The position numbers and the translations under genes were made by a program. Source: Bacteroides sp. (lineage in GTDB: Bacteria > Bacteroidota > Bacteroidia > Bacteroidales > Bacteroidaceae). From it: 52,465 nucleotides of DNA. Of the stretch, positions 17,208 to 30,700 are shown piece by piece (positions within the stretch are counted from its first letter, which is position 1; each line of letters begins with the position of its first letter). Where the stretch lies: positions 183,677 to 236,141 of the forward strand of contig JAJQFD010000016.1 of NCBI GenBank assembly GCA_021201335.1, given 5' to 3'. The notes under the pieces are model-generated. The model saw nothing but the letters and a program-made list of their open reading frames with translations. It ran no database searches and had not been told where the DNA came from.

Positions 17208-18006
17208 AGAACTTACTAAAAAATAGAATCTGATAATCAATCGAATTTTTCCAATAGGTCTCATTATGCTCGCCAGGACGAAGAATGAAATCGTGGTCAA
17301 TATCTCGCGCTACAAGACGACTATGTAAGCCTTGATTCACCGCCAGGAAAAAATCACCCAAACCACAATCAATTATCAAAGCTAGATCTCCATTCTGTAT
17401 CTTATCTAATTGATTTATTACTGTATGCTGATCCCAAAGCTTTTTATTTTGGGCAAATTCACCTAATTGATTAGACATTTCCCAATTAGTCGGAAAAGGA
17501 CGAATATCTACTCCTCCACTGGTACTTCCTGCTGCTCCAAAAATATCTTTATGTCGGAATGCAATCCATAAAGCACCATGTCCACCCATGCTCAGTCCGG
17601 TTATCGCCCGTCCCCTACGATCTGCTAATGTGTTGTAACTTGCATCCATATATTCAACCAGTTCAGTGGAAATAAATGATTCATAACGGTAGGAAGGATT
17701 CTTTGGACTATCCCAATACCAACTGTTTTTACCATCTGGGCAAACAAAAATAATTCCTTTTTCATCAGCGATTTTATCCAAATCAGGTTTAAGTCCGCGC
17801 CATGTATATGCATTTCCTCCATAGCCGTGTAGCAAATAGATCACAGGGAAAGCTTTATTAGTATTTACTAATGCAGCATCAGGTATTATAATTACAACCT
17901 CCACTTCCTTACTCATTAACGGACTCTTTACCAACACAGTATCTACCTTTGAAGCAAAGGTTGACAAAGAAACTATTAGGCCAAATATTCCTAAAAATCT
18001 TTTCAT
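17185..18006 (-). CDS. Exported alpha/beta-hydrolase esterase (esterase D / CE1-like)
   Basis: A 273-residue protein with a signal peptide (MKRFLGIFGLIVSLSTFAS) and a PF00756 alpha/beta-hydrolase fold. The nucleophile elbow is GLSMGG with Ser139. The acid is likely Asp218 in CGLGDFF and the base His247 in PGEHNETYW. LLHGYGGNAYTW supplies the oxyanion loop. Relatives include feruloyl/acetyl-xylan esterases and S-formylglutathione hydrolases; export favours a carbohydrate or lipid ester substrate in the periplasm or outside. It lies next to the NRPS gene but points away from it, so a role in that pathway is only a possibility. Confidence 0.9.
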   Translation of the reverse strand: MKRFLGIFGLIVSLSTFASKVDTVLVKSPLMSKEVEVVIIIPDAALVNTNKAFPVIYLLHGYGGNAYTWRGLKPDLDKIADEKGIIFVCPDGKNSWYWDSPKNPSYRYESFISTELVEYMDASYNTLADRRGRAITGLSMGGHGALWIAFRHKDIFGAAGSTSGGVDIRPFPTNWEMSNQLGEFAQNKKLWDQHTVINQLDKIQNGDLALIIDCGLGDFFLAVNQGLHSRLVARDIDHDFILRPGEHNETYWKNSIDYQILFFSKFFSQLNNR

Positions 18007-18222
18007 TTTTAATACCTAAATATTGCAAAAAAATCAACATACTTTATTTTTCTGATCTCCAGTACTTATACATAATCAACAGCGTTTAAAAATCATATAA
18101 ACTATCATTTTATTTATAATGTACTTTTTTATTTATCCTAAATCTAATATAAATTACACAAAAACTTAATCTAACAAAATTAAAAAAATGTTTTAAAAAC
18201 TATCTTTTCAGAAAAACATTCC
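18007..18222. other. AT-rich intergenic region between esterase and NRPS leader
   Basis: Very AT-rich, with no coding sequence. No convincing terminator is seen, and the two flanking genes are divergent. Long A- and T-runs suggest flexible or curved DNA upstream of the NRPS promoter. Confidence 0.3.
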
Positions 18223-18230
18223 TATATTTG
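18223..18230 (+). promoter_or_regulatory. Candidate -7 promoter element for the NRPS
   Basis: TATATTTG, a full TAnnTTTG match, lies 470 bp before the NRPS start codon. No TTG is found 19-21 bp upstream, so it may be activator-dependent. If used, it gives an unusually long 5' leader of about 460 nt. Confidence 0.4.
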
Positions 18231-18432
18231 CAAAATAATTAAGTAAAATTTAGTAAATATTTTCCAGTATATTATTTTTAAGGATGATCAAAATGTTGAG
18301 TTAGCTAATTATTATTTCTAAATTAATTTACTGAATATACTTAGAATTAACATATAAACTTTAGAGTATATATTAAAGCGAAGAGCCTGTTTAAATTTTG
18401 TGCTAAATGATTTCCATGAGATGTTTTCATTT

Positions 18433-18667
18433 TTTTAGCGACTTTCCCGTTTCTTCTTCTTTACTGGCTAATAATTGATCAGGAAAGAAGAAGGATGTGT
18501 TTTTTAGTACTAATAAAAATGAGAAATTTGAAATAAGCTCAGGTTAGTTTACAGATTGTTTTTTCATGATATGGATCAATATTATTATGAAATTATACAC
18601 AAACACATTTATTAAAACAATCTTATATTTATAATTAACCTTTAACTATGACACTTTTAGCGACTTT
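18433..18667 (+). promoter_or_regulatory. NRPS leader: hairpin with T-tract and 13-bp direct repeats
   Basis: TTCTTCTTT (18454-18462) pairs with AAAGAAGAA (18484-18492), and six Ts follow at 18500-18505, the form of a weak intrinsic terminator or attenuator inside the leader. The sequence TTTTAGCGACTTT occurs twice, at 18433-18445 just before the hairpin and at 18655-18667 just before the NRPS start. A 7-codon open frame (ATG at 18648) overlaps the second copy. Function is inferred only; no riboswitch family is recognised. Confidence 0.35.
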
Positions 18668-18700
18668 ATAATATTCAACAACAAAACAGAAAACTGCATT

Positions 18701-21700
18701 ATGAACTCAAAAAGCAAGAAACCAATTTGCCTGAATTACTCAACAGAACTCAAAAACCGAAAAGTAAAATTAACCCCTTTTGAGGAACTATTTTATTACG
18801 AATGGTTACAAAATCCTTCCCGGAGTGATTATAATATAATCATGGATACAATTGTAACAGGAAAAATGTCTGAAGAGCGAGTCCGGGAAAGTTTCTACAA
18901 ATTAATTACAGATCATTTCGTCTTTTGTAGCAATCCAATAAATGAAGAAGATGGTTTTTATTGGAAACTAAGAGATCCTCTTATTCCTGAAATGGACTTT
19001 TATCATCACAATTTAGCTGATCTGGAAATCTATAAAATAGTTTCCACCCCTTTCAATATTGAGAAAGATCAATTAATCAAATTAAATGTTATTAAGATTG
19101 AAGAAGGAAGGTATAGAATTATTTTTGTAATATCTCATCTTGTCATTGACGGTATAAAAACGCATGAGACCTATGAAAAATGGATAGGTAATTTCAATTA
19201 TAAAGAATATTATGTACCTACTTTTCAGGAACAAGCAGATTTACATGATCAATTAAACGATGTTTTCTCTAATATTCTAAAGAAGAATAAAGATAAAATC
19301 CATGATTTCTGGAAACAACATTTAGAAGATGTTGCTGGTATCGATTTAGCTTTTCTAAAATCCAACTCAATAAAAACTCCCGCAATTAGACGACAAATAA
19401 GCGAATTTATATTTCGATACGATGAAACAGTAGTCGAAAAATTAAAAAGTTTAAGGCATACCTATAAAATAACTCCTTATATTTTTGGGCAATTAGTCTT
19501 AGCTGTATTATTAAATAAAATCACTGGTCAAAAAAATATAGGAATTAGTTATCCTATAGCCGTATTAGAAGGAAAAGATCTAATTTACGGAGCACATGTA
19601 AATACATTGATTATTGATTACAGATTCAATGAAAATACAAACATTGCTTCACTCATAGAATACGCACTTAACTTTTTTAAAGAGGTAAAAACAACTAAAG
19701 CCAAGTATCTTCCCATTCAGGAAATAGCTCAATACGCAACTAATCTTGGAATTCTGGAATTAGGATTTGCCCAAACTTTTCTCCGAGATTATGTCATTGA
19801 TCTGGAAGGTCTTACCTTTGAGAGGGTCAATCATGAATTCCAAGTCGATCTGGTAAACAAATTATTATTTGAGCAGGAACAACATGAAAACCGTCTGAAT
19901 TACAGGGTAAAATATGATAAAGATGTTTTGGATGAACACCTGGTAATGAATTTCGTGTCCATGTACAGGAACTTATTTGATAATATGCTGGAAGACTTAT
20001 TAAATAAAAGAGGAGAAAAAGATATAAATTCATATCAGTTAATTGATAATAAGGAATACAATCAAATAATTCATAGCTGGAATCAAACGAGGAAGCCATA
20101 TTCCAAAGAAAAAAGCTTGCATGAACTATTTGAAGAACAAGTTAATAAGTATCCTGATAATACCGCTCTTATATATGGCAATAAAACATTAACATATAGG
20201 GATTTAAATGAACAGGCAAACCGTCTGGCTCATTATTTACAATCTACTTATCAAATTATACCGGATGATCTGATTGGACTATGCCTTGATCGCTCAGAAT
20301 ATATGCTTATTTCTATCCTTGCAATCTTAAAATCCGGGGCCGGTTACATACCTATTGAACCGTCAATGCCGGATGAAAGAATCACTTATATACTGGAAGA
20401 TGCAAAAGTAAAAGTCCTTCTAACTGATTTAAACAATGAGAAGAGATTAAACTCTTTGTATTCCAATGTAATAACTATCAATAATGAGTTATTTATAGAA
20501 TCATTGGAATTACTTTATTCTGCAACCAACCCTGAAACAACTGTAAGCTCGAATAATATCGCTTATGTAATTTATACCAGTGGAACTACAGGAAAACCTA
20601 AAGGAGTTATAGTGGAGCATAGGAATGTTAACAGGTTAATTATAAATGCCAATTATGTAGCAATTGACACTACAGACAGAATACTTAGCTTATCCGGTTA
20701 TCAGTTTGATGGCTCTATCTATGATTTTTTTGCTCCATTGTTAAATGGTGCTTCTTTGGTTATTTCGACAAAAGAAGTATTCCTTGATCTAAATGAATTA
20801 AACAACCTTATTATAGACAATAAGGTTACCAACTTTTTGATTACGACCGCGCTTTTTAATTCCATTGTAGATGCTAATTTATCTGGAATAAGTAGCCTCA
20901 AATATTTACTGTTTGGTGGAGAAAAGGTATCAATTAATCACGTTGTAAAATTCAAAGAAAACTTTAGTAATGTAAATCTCGTCCATGTATATGGCCCAAC
21001 GGAAGCTACAACTTATGCAACCGGATATTTGGTAAGATCAAATGTAAATTCCTGCTATACAGTACCTATTGGTTATCCTATTTCAAATACATCCTGCTAT
21101 GTCCTGGATGAAAACCTGGATCCTTTACCGGTAGGAGCGATCGGAGAATTATATATTGGAGGAGCAGGAGTTGCCAGAGGATACCTAAACCGGGAAGATT
21201 TAACTCAGGAAAGATTTTTGAAAAACCCTTTTCAAACCAAAGAAGAAGAACAAGAAGAATATAACGCCCGGATCTATAAAACCGGTGACCTTGTACGTTA
21301 TCTTCCCGACGGAGCCATTGAGTATGTTGGAAGAAACGACTTCCAGATAAAAATAAGAGGCTTTCGTATCGAGTTGGGTGAGATTGAAAATTATTTGGTC
21401 AATATCCCTGATATAACACAGGCAATCGTCATTGCCAAAGAGCATCCATCCGGAACTAAATATCTGGTAGCCTATTACGTATCCGAACAGGAAATTGATG
21501 AAACTGTTATCAGAGAGTACTTGAAAAAAAATCTGCCTGAATACATGATACCTGCGGTTATTAAGCATATGACTGAATTGCCGGTTAATATCAACGGGAA
21601 AATAGACAGGAAAGCATTGCCGGAGGTAGAGTTCACCAATAAAGCAACTTACAAAGCTCCGGAAAATAAACTGGAAGAACAGCTTTGCCAGATTTATGGA

Positions 21701-24700
21701 GAACTTCTTGAACTGAAACCCGACACTATCAGTGTAGAAGATGACTTTTATAAACTGGGAGGAAACAGTATCATGGCCATAAAGCTGGTCAGCAAAATCA
21801 ATAAAGAGCTTTCCCAGAATATTCATGTCACTTCTGTTTTTACCTACAAAACAATCAGACAGCTTGCAAAACACATTCAGCAGGATTACGGGCAAGCGAT
21901 TAATATCACAAGCAGACAAGTACGAAACCCGGAAGAACAATTACTCTCTTTCGCACAGGAAAGGCTTTGGTTTATCGAATCGTTTGAATCAGGGAGCAAT
22001 GCTTACAACATACCGATTCATTTTGAATTAAAAGAAAATACGGATATTCCTCATCTGGAAAAAGCCATACGAAAAGTAATCCATCGCCATGAAGTTTTGA
22101 GAAGTTATATCCAGACCGGAACTGACGGTAAAGGGTATCAGCAGATAATTGATGATGAAAGTAACCCTATATCTATCCTGCATAAAGAAGTTGAAAGCAC
22201 CACGCAACTGGAAACTTATATGGCGGAAGTTGCTAATAAAATCTTTGATCTGGAAAAAGAATATCCGATATGTATCGAATTTTATTATAAAAATAAGGCT
22301 AAACGATACATGAATATTGTAGTGCATCACATTGCTTTTGACGGATGGTCGGGCGAAATTTTCCTGAAAGAAGTATGCCATTATTACAATTACTATACAA
22401 AAAAGCAAAATGATCTGACAGAACTGCCTGAACAATCCATCCAATATAAAGATTTTGCTCTCTGGCAAAGAAGTTACCTGCAAGGAGAAATACTGGGACA
22501 ACAACTCCAATTCTGGAAAGAACAGCTAGCCGGATATGAGACACTTCATCTACCGGTTGACAAAATACGCCCGACTCAGTTAGATTATCAGGGAAGTGAT
22601 ATATATTTCACTCTTGAAGAAGATGTGAGCCAGAAGTTACGAGAAAAAGCAAAAGAGCTGAATGTCAGTATGTATAGTATGCTTTTAGGAGGATATTATC
22701 TTTTGTTATCAGCATATAGTAATCAAAAAGATATTATTCTCGGAACTCCTATTGCAGGAAGACATTATCCGGAAATTGCAGAAACAATTGGATTCTTTGT
22801 CAATACATTGGCTATACGTCAGCAGATAGAAGATATGGAAACTATAGCCTCCTTTATCCGTAAGATAGGTAAGTCAATGGATATAGCCCAGGAAAATCAG
22901 GATTTACCTTTCGAAAAACTGGTAGAAGAATTAGGAGTAGAAAAAGACCTATCAAGACATCCTGTCTTCCAGGTGATGTTCAGTGTACAATCCTTTGGAC
23001 AAGGACAAATACGTCAGGCAGAGGAATTGATGATTCCATACTTCGGAAGTGGACAGGAAAAACAACAGGTAGCTAAATTTGATATTACTACCATGATTGA
23101 TGATTCACAAACATGTATAACGGGAAGCTTCAATTATGCAACAAGTATATTCCACCCAGATACTATTAAACAATATATTGAAACTTATAAGGAGATATTA
23201 AAGCAATTCGCTGAACTTTCCTTAGATACTATCACCACCAGTCAGATAAACTTACTGAGCATACAAGATTTTGACAAAATTGTCTACCAATGGAATGACA
23301 CAAACAGACCTTTTGAGGAAGATAAAACTATTTATCAGCTTTTTGAAGAACAAGCAGAAAAAACGCCTGAAAATATCGCTGTTATTTATGAAGACAGGAA
23401 ACTGACTTATAGACAACTTAATGAAAAGTCAAACCAGTTAGCTGCTTATTTGAAAGAAAAATATTCTATTCAGCCGGAAGACATGATCGGAGTATGCCTG
23501 AACAGGTCAGAGTATATGATTATCACTATTCTGGGAGTATTAAAAGCAGGAGCTGCATACGTACCGGTAGATCCCACTATGCCAAAAGAACGGATTGAAT
23601 ATATTTTTGAAGATGCCCGTGTCAAAGCTATATTAACGGATTTGCAAAATCTGGATTATCTGAAAACATTGGCGATCCCTTCAGAAGCGATTAATGACAT
23701 TGCACTTCAGCAATTACTTCAAAATTCTTATTCGGGAGTAAACCTGAAAGGTAATTCTGAATCAGCTAACCTTGCCTATGTAATATATACCAGCGGTACA
23801 ACCGGTAAGCCCAAAGGTGTGATGGTGGAGCACAAGAGCGTAAACCGATTAATAGTAAATACCAATTACGTCTCTATTGATGAAACGGATAATATTTTAA
23901 GTTTATCCGGTTATCAGTTTGATGGTTCTATATATGATTTCTTTGCTCCTTTATTAAACGGTGCTTCTCTCACAATTTCCGTAAAAGAGATTTTCCTTGA
24001 TTTTAAAGAATTAAATAAAATAATCCTAGAAAATAAAATCAATAATTTCTTTATCACAACTTCACTGTTTAACTCTATCGTTGAGGCAAACTTACCTGCC
24101 ATTAAAAGTTTAAAATATATCTTATATGGAGGAGAGAAAGCATCTATAACTCATACCAACAAGTTTAAGGAAAACTATCCGGAAGTAAAACTTTTAAATG
24201 TTTATGGGCCAACTGAGACTACAACTTTTGCTACTACATACTTAGTTGATTCTATTGTTGATAATTATCTGAATCTTCCAATTGGTCGTCCGATTGCCAA
24301 TACCACGACATATATATTGGATAAGAATCTTCATCCTCTTCCAATAGGTGCAGTCGGAGAATTATATATAGGGGGTGCCGGAGTAGCCAGAGGTTATCTT
24401 AATCGGGAAGAACTGACGCAGGAAAGATTCATTAAAAACCCTTTCCAGACAGAGGAAGAAAAAGAAAAGGGTTACAACAGTATACTCTATAAAACCGGAG
24501 ATTTAGTTCGATATTTGGAAAATGGACAAATAGAATACATCGGCAGAAATGACTTCCAGGTAAAAATCCGTGGCTTCCGTATCGAATTAGGAGAAATAGA
24601 AACCTGCTTAACTGGTTATGGTGTAATAAAACAAGCGGTTGTTTTAGCCAAAGAACACCATTCAGGAAATAAATACCTGGTTGGTTATTATGTTTCAGAC

Positions 24701-27700
24701 ACTGAACTGGACGAAGTAGTGCTTAGAAGTTATCTGGAAAAGAATCTTCCAGAATTCATGATCCCCACCGTGCTAATACATCTAACAGAACTTCCTGTTA
24801 CCATCAATGGAAAAGTAGACCAGAAAGCTTTGCCGGAACCCGAATTTATCAGCCATTCAACTTACCAGGCTCCCAAAAATGAAACGGAAAAACAGCTTTG
24901 TAAGATTTATGCAGATGTACTCGGACTGAATAACTCAACCATCAGCACCGAAGATGATTTCTTTAAACTGGGTGGAGATAGTATCAGTAGTATTCAACTA
25001 GTAAACCGCATAAGGCAACGTCTGGATGTTCATGTGGAAGTTAAAGATATATTTACCCACAGTACTATTAAGTCTCTGTATAATAATATTATATCCAAAG
25101 CTCAAAAAAACAACCAGAACATACGTTCCGAGCAAGGTATCCTAAGTGGAGAATTTAATTTATTACCTATCCAAAAATGGTTCTTTAATAATATACAGAA
25201 GGGACTTCTACCTGCCTACAACCACTGGAACCAGTCGTTCATCCTTAAAGTTCCGGTATTGAATAAAGAGTTGCTCTATGCTAGTATTAAGAAAGTGATC
25301 GAACATCACGATAGTTTCCGCCTTATCTATCAGGAATCTCCGGATACTAAAGACAGTTATAAGCAAATCTATAATGCGGAAATGCCGGACTTTACGATTG
25401 AGTATTTGAATATTGAAAATTTAACGGCTGAGGAAATTGAAGATAAATTAACTCAATGGCAGGCTAATTTTGATATCACTATGGGTAAAATTTTCCATAT
25501 CGGTTGCCTCGAAGAACAGGAAAAAGAATACATGGGAATTCACTTTGCCATGCATCACCTGGCCATCGATGCTGTCAGTTGGAGAATTATTAAAGATGAT
25601 CTGGAAACAATTTACCAGTATTTATCAAACCATCGTGAGGAAGATCCGGACAGTATTCCTGTCAGTACTATCCTGGGTGAAAAAGGAAGTAGTTATCGGC
25701 AGTGGGTTGAAAGTATTACTAACTATAAAAAATCCGAACCGGATGAGTTGGAAAAAGAAAAATTATACTGGGAATCCGTAATTTCTGATATCACCCAAAG
25801 CAATTCATTATTTTTTAAATTAGAAACCGGACAACACTCTCAAACAGAATTGATTTTCAATAAATCAACTACCAGACTTCTGCTTCAGGAAGTGAACCAT
25901 GTTTGTAATACAGAAATTAATGACATCCTCTTAACCGCATTATCTCAAACCCTGACAGAATTTACCGGAAGCCCTTATCACCATATCTTATTAGAAGGAC
26001 ACGGACGTGAAAATATCTTTTCTGATATTAATATAAATAATACAGTTGGATGGTTCACAAGCATGTATCCGGTAAAAATCGGATATAAACAGGAAAATTC
26101 TATTGCTGCTTTATCATTTATCAAGGATACATTGCGACAAATACCCAATAAAGGAATCGGATATGGAGCCCTGTTTGGATATGCCGACAGAGAATTACCC
26201 ACTGTTTGTTTTAATTATCTGGGACAGTTTGATACCATAGAGGTGGAAAACGGTATGCAATGGTCTTTTACTCATGAAAATAGTGGAATCAGTATTGCCA
26301 CCGAAAATAAAGATAGCTATGCATTAAACATAAATGGAGGGATTATTGACAATCAACTTTTATTTTATGTTTCTGGATATCTTTCTACGGAAAATCTGAA
26401 TATAATAACATCCACATTTGAAAAGAATCTAATTTCTCTGGTACAATGTCTGGCAGCCGAGAACCGGAGTTACCTTACTGTTGCTGATACCGAATTTATC
26501 ATAAGCCCGGATTATTTAAAGCAAATCCAGCAAAAAAATGAAATCGAAAATATTTATTTAGCTAACAGTCTTCAGGAAGGATTTATATACCATGCCACGT
26601 CTCAAGGGGAAGTAGATGATGCATACAGAGTTCATTTATTATGGGACTATTTTAACCCGTTGGAGGTGGAAGTGCTAAAAAGTGCCTGGCAACTGGCACA
26701 ACAAAAATTTGAAACGCTTCGCTTAAGATTTGCCTGGGACGAAGACCTTGTACAAATTGTAGATAAAAAAGGTCAGTTTAACTGGTTTTATCAGGATATA
26801 TCTTCCCTGAGCCATAATGAAAAACAAATCTTCATAAATAACTTTGTAGAAGAAAACCGTGCTTTACCATTCGACCTACAGGAGGGATCACTCTTCAGAA
26901 TACACCTGATTAAACAAAGCGAAAATCATTACTCTGCCCTCTTTAGTAATCATCATGCCATACTGGATGGATGGAGTCTCATGATCTTACTCAACTATGT
27001 TCACGAAACATACATTAAGCTCATCAAAAATCAGCCGGTAGATGCTCAATGCGATAACATTTATAGCATCAGCCAGAAGTACCTTCAAAGTCATCGACAT
27101 GAAAATGTAGCATACTGGAAGCAACAGGTGAATATGTTGGATTCTCAGGAAGATTTAAGTTCCCTACTAAAACCGGAATTAAAGGCAAAGATCGTTTTAT
27201 CAGAATACAAGCACATTAAGCAACCTAAAGAAAAAGCCATCTGTATTGATAATGAAAACTATCAGAAGATTAAATCAATTTGCAATGAAAACGGCTTTAC
27301 AATCAATGCACTGCTTTACTATTGTTGGCACAGACAATTAAATATATATAGTGCATCAGAAACAACCGTGGTAGGTACCGTAGTATCCGGGCGTAATTTA
27401 TCGGTAGATGGTATCGAACAATCTGTCGGACTTTATATCAATACATTACCGGTTATTGTAGATCATCAACCCCAGTCAGTTATCGAGAAGATCAGACAAG
27501 TGCAAAACCAGATCAATGAGGCAAACGGTAAAAGCGATATCAGTCTGGCAATCTTGCAGAAAGAAGGGAAAAGATTATTCAATACATTGTTTGTTTTTGA
27601 AAACTATCCTGTTTCCAGAAGTAAAGAATCCGATGAAATATTCAAAATTAAACTAGCTAAATCCATAGAGAAACTGGATTACCCCTTAGGAATTACAGTG

Positions 27701-30700
27701 TACGAAAGAGAAGGTGAAATACATTTCTCCATTAAGTATGCATCTGAATTATTTGATGATTCGATTATTGACCAACTTCTGGATGGTATCACTATTTCAA
27801 TAAAAGAAATCATAACCAAAGGTGATGAAAGCACAAACAACCTGACTCACTTAAGCCCAAATCAGTACACTAATATTGTTCAGAACTGGAACAATACAAG
27901 GCAACCTTTCCCTGCAAATAAAACAATCAACCAGTTATTTGAAGAACAGGTAAAACGTACACCCGATAATATTGCCGTAGTATATGAAGATATTGCGCTG
28001 ACTTATCAAGAACTAAATACAAAAGCAAACCAATTGGGTGCCTACCTGAAACAGCAATATCAGATACAGCCGGATGACCTGATAGTTCTCTGTCTGGACA
28101 GATCTTATAAAATGTTGATTTCTATGTTAGCCGTTATGAAATCAGGTGCAGCTTACGTTCCTGTATCACCGGAATATCCGGATGAGCGTATCGGCTTTGT
28201 ATTAGAAGATACCCGAGCCAAAGTAATTATTACCAATGCCGATTATCAGGAAAGAATTGAAAATCTGAATCCGGAAGTATCCATCTTACTAATTGAGAAG
28301 GAAGACATTTGGGAAAGTTATTCCCCCGCTAATTTTGAAACATCATTAAGACCGGATAATCTCGCTTACGTAATCTATACCAGTGGTACAACAGGTAGGC
28401 CAAAAGGTGTATTAATTGAACACCGAAACCTGGTTCATCTAACTCACTACCAAGGCAATGAATTTGAACTCAGAAATGGACTTCAAAGAAATTGTCTCTG
28501 GTATGCAAACTATGTATTCGATGCACATATCTGGGAACTGTATGTTAATCTGATCTTCGGGCATTCTACTTTTATTGTACCTGAATCCTATCGTACCGAC
28601 TTGAACTTGCTAGAGCAATACATTGCTGAAAATAACATCTACCTGGCAACCATTCCACCGGTATTACTGAATACCACAACCATTCTAAAGCTGAATACCT
28701 TAGTGGTAGCCGGAGAAGTAACCAATCCGGAAGTTATGAATGCATATAATCAGCATGGAGTTAAAATCATTAATGCGTATGGTCCTACAGAAACTACAGT
28801 ATGCGGCACTTTGCATGTATTCAAACACGGTGATAGTAATACGAATATTGGTCGCCCGATTTCAAATACTTCCTGCTATGTGCTGGATAAGACCCTGAAT
28901 CCCCTACCCGTGGGAGCCATCGGCGAACTTTATATCGGTGGTGCAGGAGTAGCCAGAGGATATCTCAACCGGGAAGAACTGACACAAGAAAGATTCCTGA
29001 AGAATCCATTCCAAACGCAGGAAGAAGAACAGGAAGGATACAACGACCGGATTTATAAAACCGGTGACTTGGTACGCTATCTACCAGACGGATCTATCGA
29101 GTATGTAGGAAGAAACGACTTCCAGGTGAAGATTAGAGGATTCCGTATTGAACTGGGTGAAATTGAAAACTGCCTGACTGCCATCCCCGATATTACACAG
29201 GCAACAGTTATAGCTAAAGAGCATCCATCCGGAACTAAATTCCTGGTGGGCTATTATGTTTCAGAGCAGGAAAAAGATGAAGTATCTATCCGGGAACATA
29301 TGGAAAAGAATCTGCCCGAATATATGGTGCCTGCTGTTATCATGCATCTGACTGAAATGCCTGTCACCATCAACGGAAAACTGGACCGTAAAGCACTACC
29401 GGAAGTAGAGTTCACCAATAAGGCGACCTATAAAGCTCCGGAAAACAAACTGGAAGAGGAGCTTTGTCAGATCTATGCCGGACTTCTTGAACTGAAACCC
29501 GATACAATTAGTGTGGAAGATGACTTTTACAAACTAGGAGGAAATAGTATCCTGGCTATTAAACTAGTTAGTAGGATTAATAAAGAGTTATCCCAGAATA
29601 TTCATGTAACTGCTGTCTTTACACACAAAACAATCAGACAACTGGCCAGACACATTCAGCTAGATCAACGGCAAACTGTGAAGATTACCCATAAACAAGT
29701 TGAAAACCCAGAAGAACAATTACTGTCGTTCGCGCAGGAAAGGCTGTGGTTCATTGAATCGTTTGAAGGTGGAAGTAACGCATACAACATCCCTATACAT
29801 TTTGAACTCCAGAAAGATACGGAAATACATCACCTGATACAGGCGATAAGAAAAGTTGTTCACCGCCATGAAGTACTGAGAAGCTATATCTGGACCGGGA
29901 CTGAAGGTACAGGGTATCAATTAGTAGTAGACGATGAAAACCAACCCTTAATTATTACCCGTAAAGAGGTTAAAGATGAAGAACAGTTGGAAGCCTACAT
30001 GATGGAAGCCACCAACAGGATCTTTGATCTCGAAAATGAATATCCTATCCATATAGAATTATATTACTCTAAAAATGGAAAACGATATCTAACCATTGTA
30101 GTTCATCATATAGCTTTCGACGGATGGTCGGCCGAAGTCTTTATGAGAGAAGTGTGTCACTATTATAATTATTATACCCACACGCAGAAAGGTCTGAGTG
30201 AATTGCCCGAGGTAAGCATACAGTACAAAGACTTTGCCCTCTGGCAAAGAAACTACCTGCAAGGTGAAATACTGGAACAACAACTTCAATTCTGGAAAAA
30301 GCAGCTGGAAGGATACGAAACGCTTCATCTCCCGACAGACAAAACGCGTCCGTCACAAACCGACTATTCCGGAAGTGAGATATGCTTCACATTGGAAGAA
30401 GGCATCAGCCAGAAGCTGAGAGATAAAGCCAAAGAGTTGAATGTGAGTATGTACAGCCTTCTATTAGGAGGATATTACCTCTTACTCTCGGCGTATAGTA
30501 ATCAAAAAGATATTGTTATTGGAAGCCCTATTGCAGGAAGACATTATCCGGAAATCACTGAAACGATTGGATTCTTTGTAAACACACTGGCTATACGCCA
30601 ACAGATTGATGACAAAGAAGCCATATCCGAGTTTATCCGTCGGATTGGAAAAACGATGGATAGAGCCCAGGAAAATCAGGACTTGCCCTTTGAGAAACTA

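Noticed and set aside
21200..21940. Minus-strand open frame of 246 codons within the NRPS
   Set aside because: Antisense shadow of the A1-T1-C2 region; the protein looks like random Phe-rich sequence, and similar shadows recur in the duplicated module.
22028..22510. Minus-strand open frame within NRPS C2
   Set aside because: Antisense shadow, mirrored at 30089-30328 because the module is duplicated, not because of an independent gene.
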